Of a DNA stretch of 64,000 nt, positions 13,801 to 28,689 are shown in pieces (position 1 is the stretch's first letter; the number at the start of each line of letters is the position of its first letter). A model generated the notes under the pieces. That model made no database searches and was not told where the DNA came from. It was given only the letters and a program-made list of their open reading frames with translations. The stretch is from Dendrophyllia cribrosa (taxonomy: Eukaryota; Cnidaria; Anthozoa; Scleractinia; Dendrophylliidae): positions 8,049,667 through 8,113,666 of the forward strand of contig JAJLRJ010000010.1 in NCBI GenBank assembly GCA_024195265.1, in the 5' to 3' direction. Made by a program: the position numbers and the translations under genes.

Positions 13801-14748
13801 TATTGTTTCAATATTCAGGGGGGATTTTCTCTGCTTCTACAAGAGCTCTGGCCTTGAAACTTGCACGGAATGATCGCTTGCCCACACTCTTTCTAACGCG
13901 CATAAAATTAGCTGTCAAATCCCAAGGGACGCTTGGAAATAAACGTATCAATATTGAAACAATAGAAAATGGTTAATGAGCTAAAAAGGGTACTCTTGGA
14001 TTTTTGAAAAAATGGTTTATTTTTGCTTATTAACAAATTTCTATTGTTTCAATATTCAGAGGGGATGTTCTCCGCTTCTACAAGAGCTCTGGCCTTGAAA
14101 CTTGCACAGAATGATCGCTTGCCCACACTCTTTCTAACGCGCATAAAATTAGCCGTCAAATCCCAAGGGACGCTTGGAAATAAACGTATGAATATTGAAA
14201 CAATAGAAAATGGTTAATGAGCTAAAAAGGGTACTCTTGGATTTTTGAAAAAAATGGCTCATTTTTGCTCATTAAGAAATTTCTATTGTTTCAATATTCA
14301 GATTCGATTTTCTCCGCTTCTACAAGAGCTCTGGCCTTGAAACTTGGACAGAATGATCGCTTGCCCACACTCTTTCTAACGCGTATAAAATTAGCCGTCA
14401 AATCCTAAGGGACGCTTGGAAATAAACGTATGAATATTGAAACAATAGAAAATGGTTAATGAGCTAAAAAGGGTACTCTTGGATTTTTGAAAAAAATGGC
14501 TCACTTTTGCTCATTAAGAAATTTCTATTGTTTCAATATTCAGATTCGATTTTCTCCGCTTCTACAAGAGCTCTGGCCTTGAAACTTGCACAGAATGATC
14601 GCTTGCCCACACTCTTTCTAACGCGCATAAAATTAGCCGTCAAATCCTAAGGGACGCTTGGAAATAAACGTATGAATATTAAACCAAAAGAAAATGGTTA
14701 ATGAGCTAAAAAGGGTACTATTTGATTTTTGAATAAAATGGCTCATTT

Positions 14749-17700
14749 TTGCTCATTAACAAATTTCTATTGTTTCAATATTCAGAGGGGATGTTCTCCG
14801 CTTCTACAACAGCTCTGGCCTTGAAACTTGCACAGATTGATCGCTTGCCAAAACTCTTTCTAACGCGCATAAAATTAGCCGTCAAATCCCAAGGGACGCT
14901 TGGAAATAAACGTATGAATATTGAAACAATAGAAAATAGTTAATGAGCTAAAAAGGGTACTCTTGGATTTTTGAAAAAATGGCTCATTTTTGCTCATTAA
15001 GAAATTTCTTTGTTTCAATATTCAGATTCGATTTTCTCCACTTCTACAACAGCTCTGGTCTTGAAATTTGCACAGAATGATCGCTTGACCACATTCTTTC
15101 TAACGCGTATAAAATTAGCCGTCAAATCCCAAGGGACGCTTGGAAGTAAACGTATGAATATTGAAACAATAGAAAATGGTTAATGAGCTAAAAAGGGTAC
15201 TTTTGGATTTTTGAAAAAATGACTCATTTTTGCTCATTAAGAAATTTCTATTGTTTCAATATTCAGGGGGGATTTTCTCCACTTCTACAAGAGCTCTGGC
15301 CTTGAAACTTGCACAGAATGATCGCTTGCCCACACTCTTTCTAACGCGCTTAAAATTAGCCGTCAAATCCCAAGGGACGCTTGGAAATAAACGTATGAAT
15401 ATTGAAACAATAGAAAATAGTTAATGAGCTTAAAGGGTACTCTTGGATTTTTGATAAAATGGCTCATTTTTGCTCATTAAGAAATTTCTATTGTTTCAAT
15501 ATTCAGGGGGGATTTTCTCCACTTCTACAAGAGCTCTGGCCTTGAAGCTTGCACAGAATGATCGCTTGACCACACTCTTTGTAACGCGCATAAAATTAGC
15601 CGTCAAATCCCAAGGGACGCTTTGACTTAAACGTATGAATATTGAAACAATAGAAAATGGTTAATGAGCTAAACAGGGTACTTTTGGATTTTTGAAAAAA
15701 TGACTCATTTTTGCTCATTAAGAAATTTCTATTATTTCAATATTCTGAGGGGATTTTCTCCGCTTCTACAAGAGCTCTGGCCTTGAAACTTGCACAGAAT
15801 GATCGCTTGCCCACACTCTTTCTAACGCGCATAAAATTAGCCGTCAAATCCCAAGGGACGCTTGGAAATAAACGTATGAATATTGAAACAATAGAAAATG
15901 GTTAATGAGCTAAAAAAGGTACTCTTGGATTTTTGAAAAAATGGCTCATTTTTGCTCATTAAGAAATTTCTATTGTTTCAATATTCAGAGGGGATTTTCT
16001 CCGCTTTTACAAGAGCTCTGCCCTTGAAACTTGCACAGAATGATCGCTTGCCCACACTCTTTCTAACGCGCATAAAATTAGCCGTCAAATCCCAAGGGAC
16101 GCTTGGAAATAAACGTATGAATATTGAAACAATAGAAAATGGTTAATGAGCTAAAAAGGGTACTCTTGGATTTTTGAAAAAAATGGCTCATTTTTGCTCA
16201 TTAAGAAATTTCTATTGTTTCAATATTCAGATTCGATTTTCTCCGCTTCTACAAGAGCTCTGGCCTTGAAACTTGGACAGAATGATCGCTTGCCCACACT
16301 CTTTCTAACGCGTATAAAATTAGCCGTCAAATCCTAAGGGACGCTTGGAAATAAACGTATGAATATTGAAACAATAGAAAATGGTTAATGAGCTAAAAAG
16401 GGTACTCTTGGATTTTTGAAAAAAATGGCTCACTTTTGCTCATTAAGAAATTTCTATTGTTTCAATATTCAGATTCGATTTTCTCCGCTTCTACAAGAGC
16501 TCTGGCCTTGAAACTTGCACAGAATGATCGCTTGCCCACACTCTTTCTAACGCGCATAAAATTAGCCGTCAAATCCTAAGGGACGCTTGGAAATAAACGT
16601 ATGAATATTAAACCAAAAGAAAATGGTTAATGAGCTAAAAAGGGTACTATTTGATTTTTGAATAAAATGGCTCATTTTTGCTCATTAACAAATTTCTATT
16701 GTTTCAATATTCAGAGGGGATGTTCTCCGCTTCTACAACAGCTCTGGCCTTGAAACTTGCACAGATTGATCGCTTGCCAAAACTCTTTCTAACGCGCATA
16801 AAATTAGCCGTCAAATCCCAAGGGACGCTTGGAAATAAACGTATGAATATTGAAACAATAGAAAATAGTTAATGAGCTAAAAAGGGTACTCTTGGATTTT
16901 TGAAAAAATGGCTCATTTTTGCTCATTAAGAAATTTCTTTGTTTCAATATTCAGATTCGATTTTCTCCACTTCTACAACAGCTCTGGTCTTGAAATTTGC
17001 ACAGAATGATCGCTTGACCACATTCTTTCTAACGCGTATAAAATTAGCCGTCAAATCCCAAGGGACGCTTGGAAGTAAACGTATGAATATTGAAACAATA
17101 GAAAATGGTTAATGAGCTAAAAAGGGTACTTTTGGATTTTTGAAAAAATGACTCATTTTTGCTCATTAAGAAATTTCTATTGTTTCAATATTCAGGGGGG
17201 ATTTTCTCCACTTCTACAAGAGCTCTGGCCTTGAAACTTGCACAGAATGATCGCTTGCCCACACTCTTTCTAACGCGCTTAAAATTAGCCGTCAAATCCC
17301 AAGGGACGCTTGGAAATAAACGTATGAATATTGAAACAATAGAAAATAGTTAATGAGCTTAAAGGGTACTCTTGGATTTTTGATAAAATGGCTCATTTTT
17401 GCTCATTAAGAAATTTCTATTGTTTCAATATTCAGGGGGGATTTTCTCCACTTCTACAAGAGCTCTGGCCTTGAAACTTGCACAGAATGATCGCTTGACC
17501 ACACTCTTTGTAACGCGCATAAAATTAGCCGTCAAATCCCAAGGGACGCTTTGACTTAAACGTATGAATATTGAAACAATAGAAAATGGTTAATGAGCTA
17601 AACAGGGTACTTTTGGATTTTTGAAAAAATGACTCATTTTTGCTCATTAAGAAATTTCTATTATTTCAATATTCTGAGGGGATTTTCTCCGCTTCTACAA

Positions 17701-18606
17701 GAGCTCTGGCCTTGAAACTTGCACAGAATGATCGCTTGCCCACACTCTTTCTAACGCGCATAAAATTAGCCGTCAAATCCCAAGGGACGCTTGGAAATAA
17801 ACGTATGAATATTGAAACAATAGAAAATGGTTAATGAGCTAAAAAAGGTACTCTTGGATTTTTGAAAAAATGGCTCATTTTTGCTCATTAAGAAATTTCT
17901 ATTGTTTCAATATTCAGAGGGGATTTTCTCCGCTTTTACAAGAGCTCTGCCCTTGAAACTTGCACAGAATGATCGCTTGCCCACACTCTTTCTAACGCGC
18001 ATAAAATTAGCCGTCAAATCCCAAGGGACGCTTGGAAATAAACGTATGAATATTGAAACAATAGAAAATGGTTAATGAGCTAAAAAGGGTACTCTTGGAT
18101 TTTTGAAAAAAATGGCTCATTTTTGCTCATTAAGAAATTTCTATTGTTTCAATATTCAGATTCGATTTTCTCCGCTTCTACAAGAGCTCTGGCCTTGAAA
18201 CTTGGACAGAATGATCGCTTGCCCACACTCTTTCTAACGCGTATAAAATTAGCCGTCAAATCCTAAGGGACGCTTGGAAATAAACGTATGAATATTGAAA
18301 CAATAGAAAATGGTTAATGAGCTAAAAAGGGTACTCTTGGATTTTTGAAAAAAATGGCTCACTTTTGCTCATTAAGAAATTTCTATTGTTTCAATATTCA
18401 GATTCGATTTTCTCCGCTTCTACAAGAGCTCTGGCCTTGAAAATTGCACAGAATGATCGCTTGCCCACACTCTTTCTAACGCGCATAAAATTAGCCGTCA
18501 AATCCTAAGGGACGCTTGGAAATAAACGTATGAATATTAAACCAAAAGAAAATGGTTAATGAGCTAAAAAGGGTACTATTTGATTTTTGAATAAAATGGC
18601 TCATTT
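14749..18606 (+). repeat. Eight-monomer higher-order repeat, two consecutive copies
   Basis: The stretches 14749-16677 and 16678-18606 are each 1929 bp (8 monomers) and carry the same ordered variants, including the rare CGCGCTTAAAATTAG, AAACAGGGTACT and CTATTATTTCAATATT changes. A partly matching ten-monomer version follows (18607-21017), then a nine-monomer version (to about 23187). These nested sizes are typical of unequal crossing-over. Confidence 0.88.
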
Positions 18607-21600
18607 TTGCTCATTAACAAATTTCAATTGTTTCAATATTCAGAGGGGATGTTCTCCGCTTCTACAACAGCTCTGGCCTTGAAACTTGCACAGATTGATC
18701 GCTTGCCAAAACTCTTTCTAACGCGTATAAAATTAGCCGTCAAATCCCAAGGGACGCTTGGAAATAAACGTATGAATATTGAAACAATAGAAAATAGTTA
18801 ATGAGCTAAAAAGGGTACTCTTGGATTTTTGAAAAAATGGCTCATTTTTGCTCATTAAGAAATTTCTTTGTTTCAATATTCAGATTCGATTTTCTCCACT
18901 TCTACAACAGCTCTGGTCTTGAAATTTGCACAGAATGATCGCTTGACCACAGTCTTTCTAACGCGTATAAAATTAGCCGTCAAATCCCAAGGGACGCTTG
19001 GAAGTAAACGTATGAATATTGAAACAATAGAAAATGGTTAATGAGCTAAAAAGGGTACTTTTGGATTTTTGAAAAAATGACTCATTTTTGCTCATTAAGA
19101 AATTTCTATTGTTTCAATATTCAGGGGGGATTTTCTCCACTTCTACAAGAGCTCTGGCCTTGAAACTTGCACAGAATGATCGCTTGCCCACACTCTTTCT
19201 AACGCGCATAAAATTAGCCGTCAAATCCCAAGGGACGCTTGGAAATAAACGTATGAATATTGAAACAATAGAAAATAGTTAATGAGCTTAAAGGGTACTC
19301 TTGGATTTTTGATAAAATGGCTCATTTTTGCTCATTAAGAAATTTCTATTGTTTCAATATTCAGGGGGGATTTTCTCCACTTCTACAAGAGCTCTGGCCT
19401 TGAAACTTGCACAGAATGATCGCTTGACCACACTCTTTGTAACGCGCATAAAATTAGCCGTCAAATCCCAAGGGACGCTTTGACTTAAACGTATGAATAT
19501 TGAAACAATAGAAAATGGTTAATGAGCTAAAAAGGGTACTTTTGGATTTTTGAAAAAATGACTCATTTTTGCTCATTAAGAAATTTCTATTGTTTCAATA
19601 TTCTGAGGGGATTTTCTCCGCTTCTACAAGAGCTCTGGCCTTGAAACTTGCACAGAATGATCGCTTGCCCACACTCTTTCTAACGCGCATAAAATTAGCC
19701 GTCAAATCCCAAGGGACGCTTGGAAATAAACGTATGAATATTGAAACAATAGAAAATGGTTAATGAGCTAAAAAAGGTACTCTTGGATTTTTGAAAAAAT
19801 GGCTCATTTTTGCTCATTAAGAAATTTCTATTGTTTCAATATTCAGAGGGGATTTTCTCCGCTTTTACAAGAGCTCTGCCCTTGAAACTTGCACAGAATG
19901 ATCGCTTGCCCACACTCTTTCTAACGCGCATAAAATTAGCTGTCAAATCCCAAGGGACGCTTGGAAATAAACGTATGAATATTGAAACAATAGAAAATGG
20001 TTAATGAGCTAAAATGGGTACTCTTGGATTTTTGAAAAAATGGCTCATTTTTGCTCATTAACAAATTTGTATTGTTTCAATATTCAGAGGGTATTTTCTT
20101 CACTTCTACAACAGCTCTGGCTTTAAAACTTGCACAGAATGATCGCTTGCCCGCACTCTTTCTAACGCGCATAAAATTAGCCGTCAAATCCCAAGGGACG
20201 CTTGGAAATAAACGTATGAATATTGAAACAATAGAAAATGGTTAATGAGCTAAAAAGGGTACTCTTGGATTTTTGAAAAAAATGGCTCATTTTGGCTCAT
20301 TAAGAAATTTCTATTGTTTCAATATTCAGGGGGGATTTTCTCTGCTTCTACAAGAGCTCTGGCCTTGAAACTTGCACGGAATGATCGCTTGCCCACACTC
20401 TTTCTAACGCGCATAAAATTAGCTGTCAAATCCCAAGGGACGCTTGGAAATAAACGTATCAATATTGAAACAATAGAAAATGGTTAATGAGCTAAAAAGG
20501 GTACTCTTGGATTTTTGAAAAAATGGTTCATTTTTGCTTATTAACAAATTTCTATTGTTTCAATATTCAGAGGGGATGTTCTCCGCTTCTACAAGAGCTC
20601 TGGCCTTGAAACTTGCACAGAATGATCGCTTGCCCACACTCTTTCTAACGCGCATAAAATTAGCCGTCAAATCCCAAGGGACGCTTGGAAATAAACGTAT
20701 GAATATTGAAACAATAGAAAATGGTTAATGAGCTAAAAAGGGTACTCTTGGATTTTTGAAAAAAATGGCTCACTTTTGCTCATTAAGAAATTTCTATTGT
20801 TTCAATATTCAGATTCGATTTTCTCCGCTTCTACAAGAGCTCTGGCCTTGAAAATTGCACAGAATGATCGCTTGCCCACACTCTTTCTAACGCGCATAAA
20901 ATTAGCCGTCAAATCCTAAGGGACGCTTGGAAATAAACGTATGAATATTAAACCAAAAGAAAATGGTTAATGAGCTAAAAAGGGTACTATTTGATTTTTG
21001 AATAAAATGGCTCATTTTTGCTCATTAACAAATTTCAATTGTTCCAATATTCAGAGGGGATGTTCTCCGCTTCTACAACAGCTCTGGCCTTGAAACTTGC
21101 ACAGATTGATCGCTTGCCAAAACTCTTTCTAACGCGTATAAAATTAGCCGTCAAATCCCAAGGGACGCTTGGAAATAAACGTATGAATATTGAAACAATA
21201 GAAAATAGTTAATGAGCTAAAAAGGGTACTCTTGGATTTTTGAAAAAATGGCTCATTTTTGCTCATTAAGAAATTTCTTTGTTTCAATATTCAGATTCGA
21301 TTTTCTCCACTTCTACAACAGCTCTGGTCTTGAAATTTGCACAGAATGATCGCTTGACCACAGTCTTTCTAACGCGTATAAAATTAGCCGTCAAATCCCA
21401 AGGGACGCTTGGAAGTAAACGTATGAATATTGAAACAATAGAAAATGGTTAATGAGCTAAAAAGGGTACTTTTGGATTTTTGAAAAAATGACTCATTTTT
21501 GCTCATTAAGAAATTTCTATTGTTTCAATATTCAGGGGGGATTTTCTCCACTTCTACAAGAGCTCTGGCCTTGAAACTTGCACAGAATGATCGCTTGCCC

Positions 21601-24600
21601 ACACTCTTTCTAACGCGCATAAAATTAGCCGTCAAATCCCAAGGGACGCTTGGAAATAAACGTATGAATATTGAAACAATAGAAAATAGTTAATGAGCTT
21701 AAAGGGTACTCTTGGATTTTTGATAAAATGGCTCATTTTTGCTCATTAAGAAATTTCTATTGTTTCAATATTCAGGGGGGATTTTCTCCACTTCTACAAG
21801 AGCTCTGGCCTTGAAACTTGCACAGAATGATCGCTTGACCACACTCTTTGTAACGCGCATAAAATTAGCCGTCAAATCCCAAGGGACGCTTTGACTTAAA
21901 CGTATGAATATTGAAACAATAGAAAATGGTTAATGAGCTAAAAAGGGTACTTTTGGATTTTTGAAAAAATGACTCATTTTTGCTCATTAAGAAATTTCTA
22001 TTGTTTCAATATTCTGAGGGGATTTTCTCCGCTTCTACAAGAGCTCTGGCCTTGAAACTTGCACAGAATGATCGCTTGCCCACACTCTTTCTAACGCGCA
22101 TAAAATTAGCCGTCAAATCCCAAGGGACGCTTGGAAATAAACGTATGAATATTGAAACAATAGAAAATGGTTAATGAGCTAAAAAAGGTACTCTTGGATT
22201 TTTGAAAAAATGGCTCATTTTTGCTCATTAAGAAATTTCTATTGTTTCAATATTCAGAGGGGATTTTCTCCGCTTTTACAAGAGCTCTGCCCTTGAAACT
22301 TGCACAGAATGATCGCTTGCCCACACTCTTTCTAACGCGCATAAAATTAGCTGTCAAATCCCAAGGGACGCTTGGAAATAAACGTATGAATATTGAAACA
22401 ATAGAAAATGGTTAATGAGCTAAAATGGGTACTCTTGGATTTTTGAAAAAATGGCTCATTTTTGCTCATTAACAAATTTGTATTGTTTCAATATTCAGAG
22501 GGTATTTTCTTCACTTCTACAACAGCTCTGGCTTTAAAACTTGCACAGAATGATCGCTTGCCCGCACTCTTTCTAACGCGCATAAAATTAGCCGTCAAAT
22601 CCCAAGGGACGCTTGGAAATAAACGTATGAATATTGAAACAATAGAAAATGGTTAATGAGCTAAAAAGGGTACTCTTGGATTTTTGAAAAAAATGGCTCA
22701 TTTTGGCTCATTAAGAAATTTCTATTGTTTCAATATTCAGGGGGGATTTTCTCTGCTTCTACAAGAGCTCTGGCCTTGAAACTTGCACGGAATGATCGCT
22801 TGCCCACACTCTTTCTAACGCGCATAAAATTAGCCGTCAAATCCCAAGGGACGCTTGGAAAAAAACGTATGAATATTGAAACAATAGAAAATGGTTAATG
22901 AGCTAAAAAGGGTACTCTTGGATTTTTGAAAAAAATGGCTCACTTTTGCTCATTAAGAAATTTCTATTGTTTCAATATTCAGATTCGATTTTCTCCGCTT
23001 CTACAAGAGCTCTGGCCTTGAAACTTGCACAGAATGATCGCTTGCCCACACTCTTTCTAACGCGCATAAAATTAGCCGTCAAATCCTAAGGGACGCTTGG
23101 AAATAAACGTATGAATATTAAACCAAAAGAAAATGGTTAATGAGCTAAAAAGGGTACTATTTGATTTTTGAAAAAAATGGCTCATTTTTGCTCATTAACA
23201 AATTTCTATTGTTTCAATATTCAGAGGGGATGTTCTCCGCTTCTACAACAGCTCTGGCCTTGAAACTTGCACAGATTGATCGCTTGCCAAAACTCTTTCT
23301 AACGCGCATAAAATTAGCCGTCAAATCCCAAGGGACGCTTGGAAATAAACGTATGAATATTGAAACAATAGAAAATAGTTAATGAGCTAAAAAGGGTACT
23401 CTTGGATTTTTCAAAAAATGGCTCATTTTTGCTCATTAAGAAATTTCTTTGTTTCAATATTCAGATTCGATTTTCTCCACTTTTACAACAGCTCTGGTTT
23501 TGAAATTTGCACAGAATGATCGCTTGACCACAGTCTTTCTAACGCGTATAAAATTAGCCGTCAAATCCCAAGGGACGCTTGGAAGTAAACGTATGAATAT
23601 TGAAACAATAGAAAATGGTTAATGAGCTAAAAAGGGTACTTTTGGATTTTTGAAAAAATGACTCATTTTTGCTCATTAAGAAATTTCTATTGTTTCAATA
23701 TTCAGGAGGGATTTTCTCCACTTCTACAAGAGCTCTGGCCTTGAAACTTGCACAGAATGATCGCTTGCCCACACTCTTTCTAACGCGCATAAAATTAGCC
23801 GTCAAATCCCAAGGGACGCTTGGAAATAAACGTATGAATATTGAAACAATAGAAAATAGTTAATGAGCTTAAAGGGTACTCTTGGATTTTTGATAAAATG
23901 GCTCATTTTTGCTCATTAAGAAATTTCTATTGTTTCAATATTCAGGGGGGATTTTCTCCACTTCTACAAGAGCTCTGGCCTTGAAACTTGCACAGAATGA
24001 TCGCTTGACCACACTCTTTGTAACGCGCATAAAATTAGCCGTCAAATCCCAAGGGACGCTTTGACTTAAACGTATGAATATTGAAACAATAGAAAATGGT
24101 TAATGAGCTAAAAAGGGTACTTTTGGATTTTTGAAAAAATGACTCATTTTTGCTCATTAAGAAATTTCTATTGTTTCAATATTCTGAGGGGATTTTCTCC
24201 GCTTCTACAAGAGCTCTGGCCTTGAAACTTGCACAGAATGATCGCTTGCCCACACTCTTTCTAACGCGCATAAAATTAGCCGTCAAATCCCAAGGGACGC
24301 TTGGAAATAAACGTATGAATATTGAAACAATAGAAAATGGTTAATGAGCTAAAAAAGGTACTCTTGGATTTTTGAAAAAATGGCTCATTTTTGCTCATTA
24401 AGAAATTTCTATTGTTTCAATATTCAGAGGGGATTTTCTCCGCTTTTACAAGAGCTCTGCCCTTGAAACTTGCACAGAATGATCGCTTGCCCACACTCTT
24501 TCTAACGCGCATAAAATTAGCTGTCAAATCCCAAGGGACGCTTGGAAATAAACGTATGAATATTGAAACAATAGAAAATGGTTAATGAGCTAAAATGGGT

Positions 24601-27600
24601 ACTCTTGGATTTTTGAAAAAATGGCTCATTTTTGCTCATTAACAAATTTGTATTGTTTCAATATTCAGAGGGTATTTTCTTCACTTCTACAACAGCTCTG
24701 GCCTTAAAACTTGCACAGAATGATCGCTTGCCCGCACTCTTTCTAACGCGCATAAAATTAGCCGTCAAATCCCAAGGGACGCTTGGAAATAAACGTATGA
24801 ATATTGAAACAATAGAAAATGGTTAATGAGCTAAAAAGGGTACTCTTGGATTTTTGAAAAAAATGGCTCATTTTGGCTCATTAAGAAATTTCTATTGTTT
24901 CAATATTCAGGGGGGATTTTCTCTGCTTCTACAAAGAGCTCTGGCCTTGAAACTTGCACGGAATGATCGCTTGCCCACACTCTTTCTAACGCGCATAAAA
25001 TTAGCTGTCAAATCCCAAGGGACGCTTGGAAATAAACGTATCAATATTGAAACAATAGAAAATGGTTAATGAGCTAAAAAGGGTACTCTTGGATTTTTGA
25101 AAAAATGGTTCATTTTTGCTTATTAACAAATTTCTATTGTTTCAATATTCAGAGGGGATGTTCTCCGCTTCTACAAGAGCTCTGGCCTTGAAACTTGCAC
25201 AGAATGATCGCTTGCCCACACTCTTTCTAACGCGCATAAAATTAGCCGTCAAATCCCGAGGGACGCTTGGAAATAAACGTATGAATATTGAAACAATAGA
25301 AAATGGTTAATGAGCTAAAAAGGGTACTCTTGGATTTTTGAAAAAAATGGCTCATTTTTGCTCATTAAGAAATTTCTATTGTTTCAATATTCAGATTCGA
25401 TTTTCTCCGCTTCTACAAGAGCTCTGGCCTTGAAACTTGGACAGAATGATCGCTTGCCCACACTCTTTCTAACGCGTATAAAATTAGCCGTCAAATCCTA
25501 AGGGACGCTTGGAAATAAACGTATGAATATTGAAACAATAGAAAATGGTTAATGAGCTAAAAAGGGTACTCTTGGATTTTTGAAAAAAATGGCTCACTTT
25601 TGCTCATTAAGAAATTTCTATTGTTTCAATATTCAGATTCGATTTTCTCCGCTTCTACAAGAGCTCTGGCCTTGAAACTTGCACAGAATGATCGCTTGCC
25701 CACACTCTTTCTAACGCGCATAAAATTAGCCGTCAAATCCTAAGGGACGCTTGGAAATAAACGTATGAATATTGAAACAATAGAAAATGGTTAATGAGCT
25801 AAAAAGGGTACTATTTGATTTTTGAAAAAAATGGCTCATTTTTGCTCATTAACAAATTTCTATTGTTTCAATATTCAGAGGGGATGTTCTCCACTTTTAC
25901 AACAGCTGTGGCCTTGAAACTTGCACAAATTGATCGCTTGCCCAAACTCTTTCTAACGCGCATAAAATTAGCCGTCAAATCCCAAGGGACGCTTGGAAAT
26001 AAACGTATGAATATTGAAACAATAGAAAATGGTGAATGAACTAAAAAGGGTACCCTTGGATTTTTGAACAAATGGCTCATTTTTGCTCATTAAGAAATTT
26101 CAATTGTTTCAATATTCAGGGGGGATTTTCTGTGCTTCTACAAGAGCTCTGGCCTTGAAACTTGCACAGAATGATCGCTTGCCCACACTCTTTCTAACGC
26201 GCATAAAATTAGCCGTCAAATCCCAAGGGACGCTTGGAAATAAACGTATGAATATTGAAACAATAGAAAATAGTTAATGAGCTAAAAGGGTACTCTTGGA
26301 TTTTTGAAAAAATGGCTCATTTTTGCTCATTAAGAAATTTCTATTGTTTCAATATTTAGAGGGGATTTTCTCCGGTTCTACAAGAGCTCTGCCCTTGAAA
26401 CTTGCACAGAATGATCGCTTGACCACACTCTTTCTAACGCGCATAAAATTAGCCGTCAAATCCCAAGGGACGCTTGGAAAAAAACGTATGAATATTGAAA
26501 CAATAGAAAATGGTTAATGAGCTAAAAAGGGTACCCTTGGATTTTTGAAAAAATGACTCATTTTTGCTCATTAACAAATTTCTATTGTTTCAATATTCAG
26601 AGGGGATTTTCTCCGCTTCTACAAAAGCTCTGGCCTTGAAACTTGCACAGAATGATCGCTTGCCCACACTCTTTCTAACGCGCATAAAATTAGCTGTCAA
26701 ATCCCAAGGGACGCTTGGAAATAAACGTATGAATATTCAAACAATAGAAAATGGTTAATGAGCTAAAAAGGGTACTTTTGGATTTTTGAAAAAATGACTC
26801 ATTTTTGCTCATTAAGAAATTTCTATTGTTTCAATATTCAGAGGGGATTTTCTCCGCTTCTACAAGAGCTCTGGCCTTGAAACTTGCACAGAATGATCGC
26901 TTGCCCACACTCTTTCTAACGCGCATAAAATTAGCCGTCAAATCCTAAGGGACGCTTGGAAATAAACGTATGAATATTGAAACAATAGAAAATGGTTAAT
27001 GAGCTAAAAAGGGTACTATTTGATTTTTGAAAAAAATGGCTCATTTTTGCTCATTAACAAATTTCTATTGTTTCAATATTCAGAGGGGATGTTCTCCACT
27101 TCTACAACAGCTGTGGCCTTGAAACTTGCACTAATTGATCGCTTGCCCAAACTCTTTCTAACGCGCATAAAATTAGCCGTCAAATCCCAAGGGACGCTTG
27201 GAAATAAACGTATGAGTATTGAAACAATAGAAAATGGTGAATGAGCTAAAAAGGGTACCCTTGGATTTTTGAACAAATGGCTCATTTTTGCTCATTAAGA
27301 AATTTCAATTGTTTCAATATTCAGGGGGGATTTTCTCTGCTTCTACAAGAGCTCTGGCCTTGAAACTTGCACAGAATGATCGCTTGCCCACACTCTTTCT
27401 AACGCGCATAAAATTAGCTGTCAAATTCCAAGGGACGCTTGGAAATAAACGTATGAATATTCAAACAATAGAAAATGGTTAATGAGCTAAAAAGGGTACT
27501 TTTGGATTTTTGAAAAAATGACTCATTTTTGCTCATTAAGAAATTTCTATTGTTTCAATATTCAGAGGGGATTTTCTCCGCTTCTACAAGAGCTCTGGCC

Positions 27601-28689
27601 TTGAAACTTGCACAGAATGATCGCTTGCCCACACTCTTTCTAACGCGCATAAAATTAGCCGTCAAGTCCCAAGGGACGCTTGGAAATAAACGTATGAATA
27701 TTGAAGCAATAGAAAATGGTTAATGAGCTAAAAAGGGTACTTTTGGATTTTTGAAAAAATGACTCATTTTTGCTCATTAAGAAATTTCTATTGTTTCAAT
27801 ATTCAGAGGGGATTTTCTCCGCTTTTACAAGAGCTCTGCCCTTGAAACTTGCACAGAATGATCGCTTGCCCACACTCTTTCTAACGCGCATAAAATTAGC
27901 TGTCAAATCCCAAGGGACGCTTGGAAATAAACGTATGAATATTGAAACAATAGAAAATGGTTAATGAGCTAAAAATGGTACTCTTGGATTTTTGAAAAAA
28001 TGGCTCATTTTTGCTCATTAAGAAATTTCTATTGTTTCAATATTCAGAGGGGATTTTCTCCGCATTTACAAGAGCTCTGCCCTTGAAACTTGCACAGAAT
28101 GATCGCTTGCCCACACTCTTTCTAACGCGCATAAAATTAGCTGTCAAATCCCAAGGGACGCTTGGAAATAAACGTATGAATATTGAAACAATAGAAAATG
28201 GTTAATGAGCTAAAATGGGTACTCTTGGATTTTTTGAAAAAATGGCTCATTTTTGCTCATTAACAAATTTGTATTGTTTCGACATTCAGGGGGGATTTTC
28301 TCCGCTTCTACAAGAGCTTTGGCCTTGAAGCTTGCACAGAATGATCGCTTGCCCACACTCTTTGTAACGCGCATAAAATTAGCCGTCAAATCCCAAGGGA
28401 CGCTTGGAAATAAACGTATGAATATTGAAACAATAGAAAATGGTTAATGAGCTAAAAAGGGTACCCTTGGATTTTTGAAAAAATGGCTCATTTTTGCTCA
28501 TTAAGACATTTCTATTGTTTCAATATTCAGAGGGGATTTTCTCCACTTCTACAAGAGCTCTGGCCTTAAAACTTGCACAGAATGATCGCTTGCCCACACT
28601 CTTTCTAACGCGCATAAAATTAGTCGTCAAATCCCAAGGGACGCTTGGAAATAAACGTATGAATATTGAAACAATAGAAAATAGTTAAT

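Noticed and set aside
25868..27285. Minus-strand frames of 65-70 codons in the satellite (25868-26080, 27073-27285, 2237-2434)
   Set aside because: These are sporadic antisense shadows present in only a few monomers.
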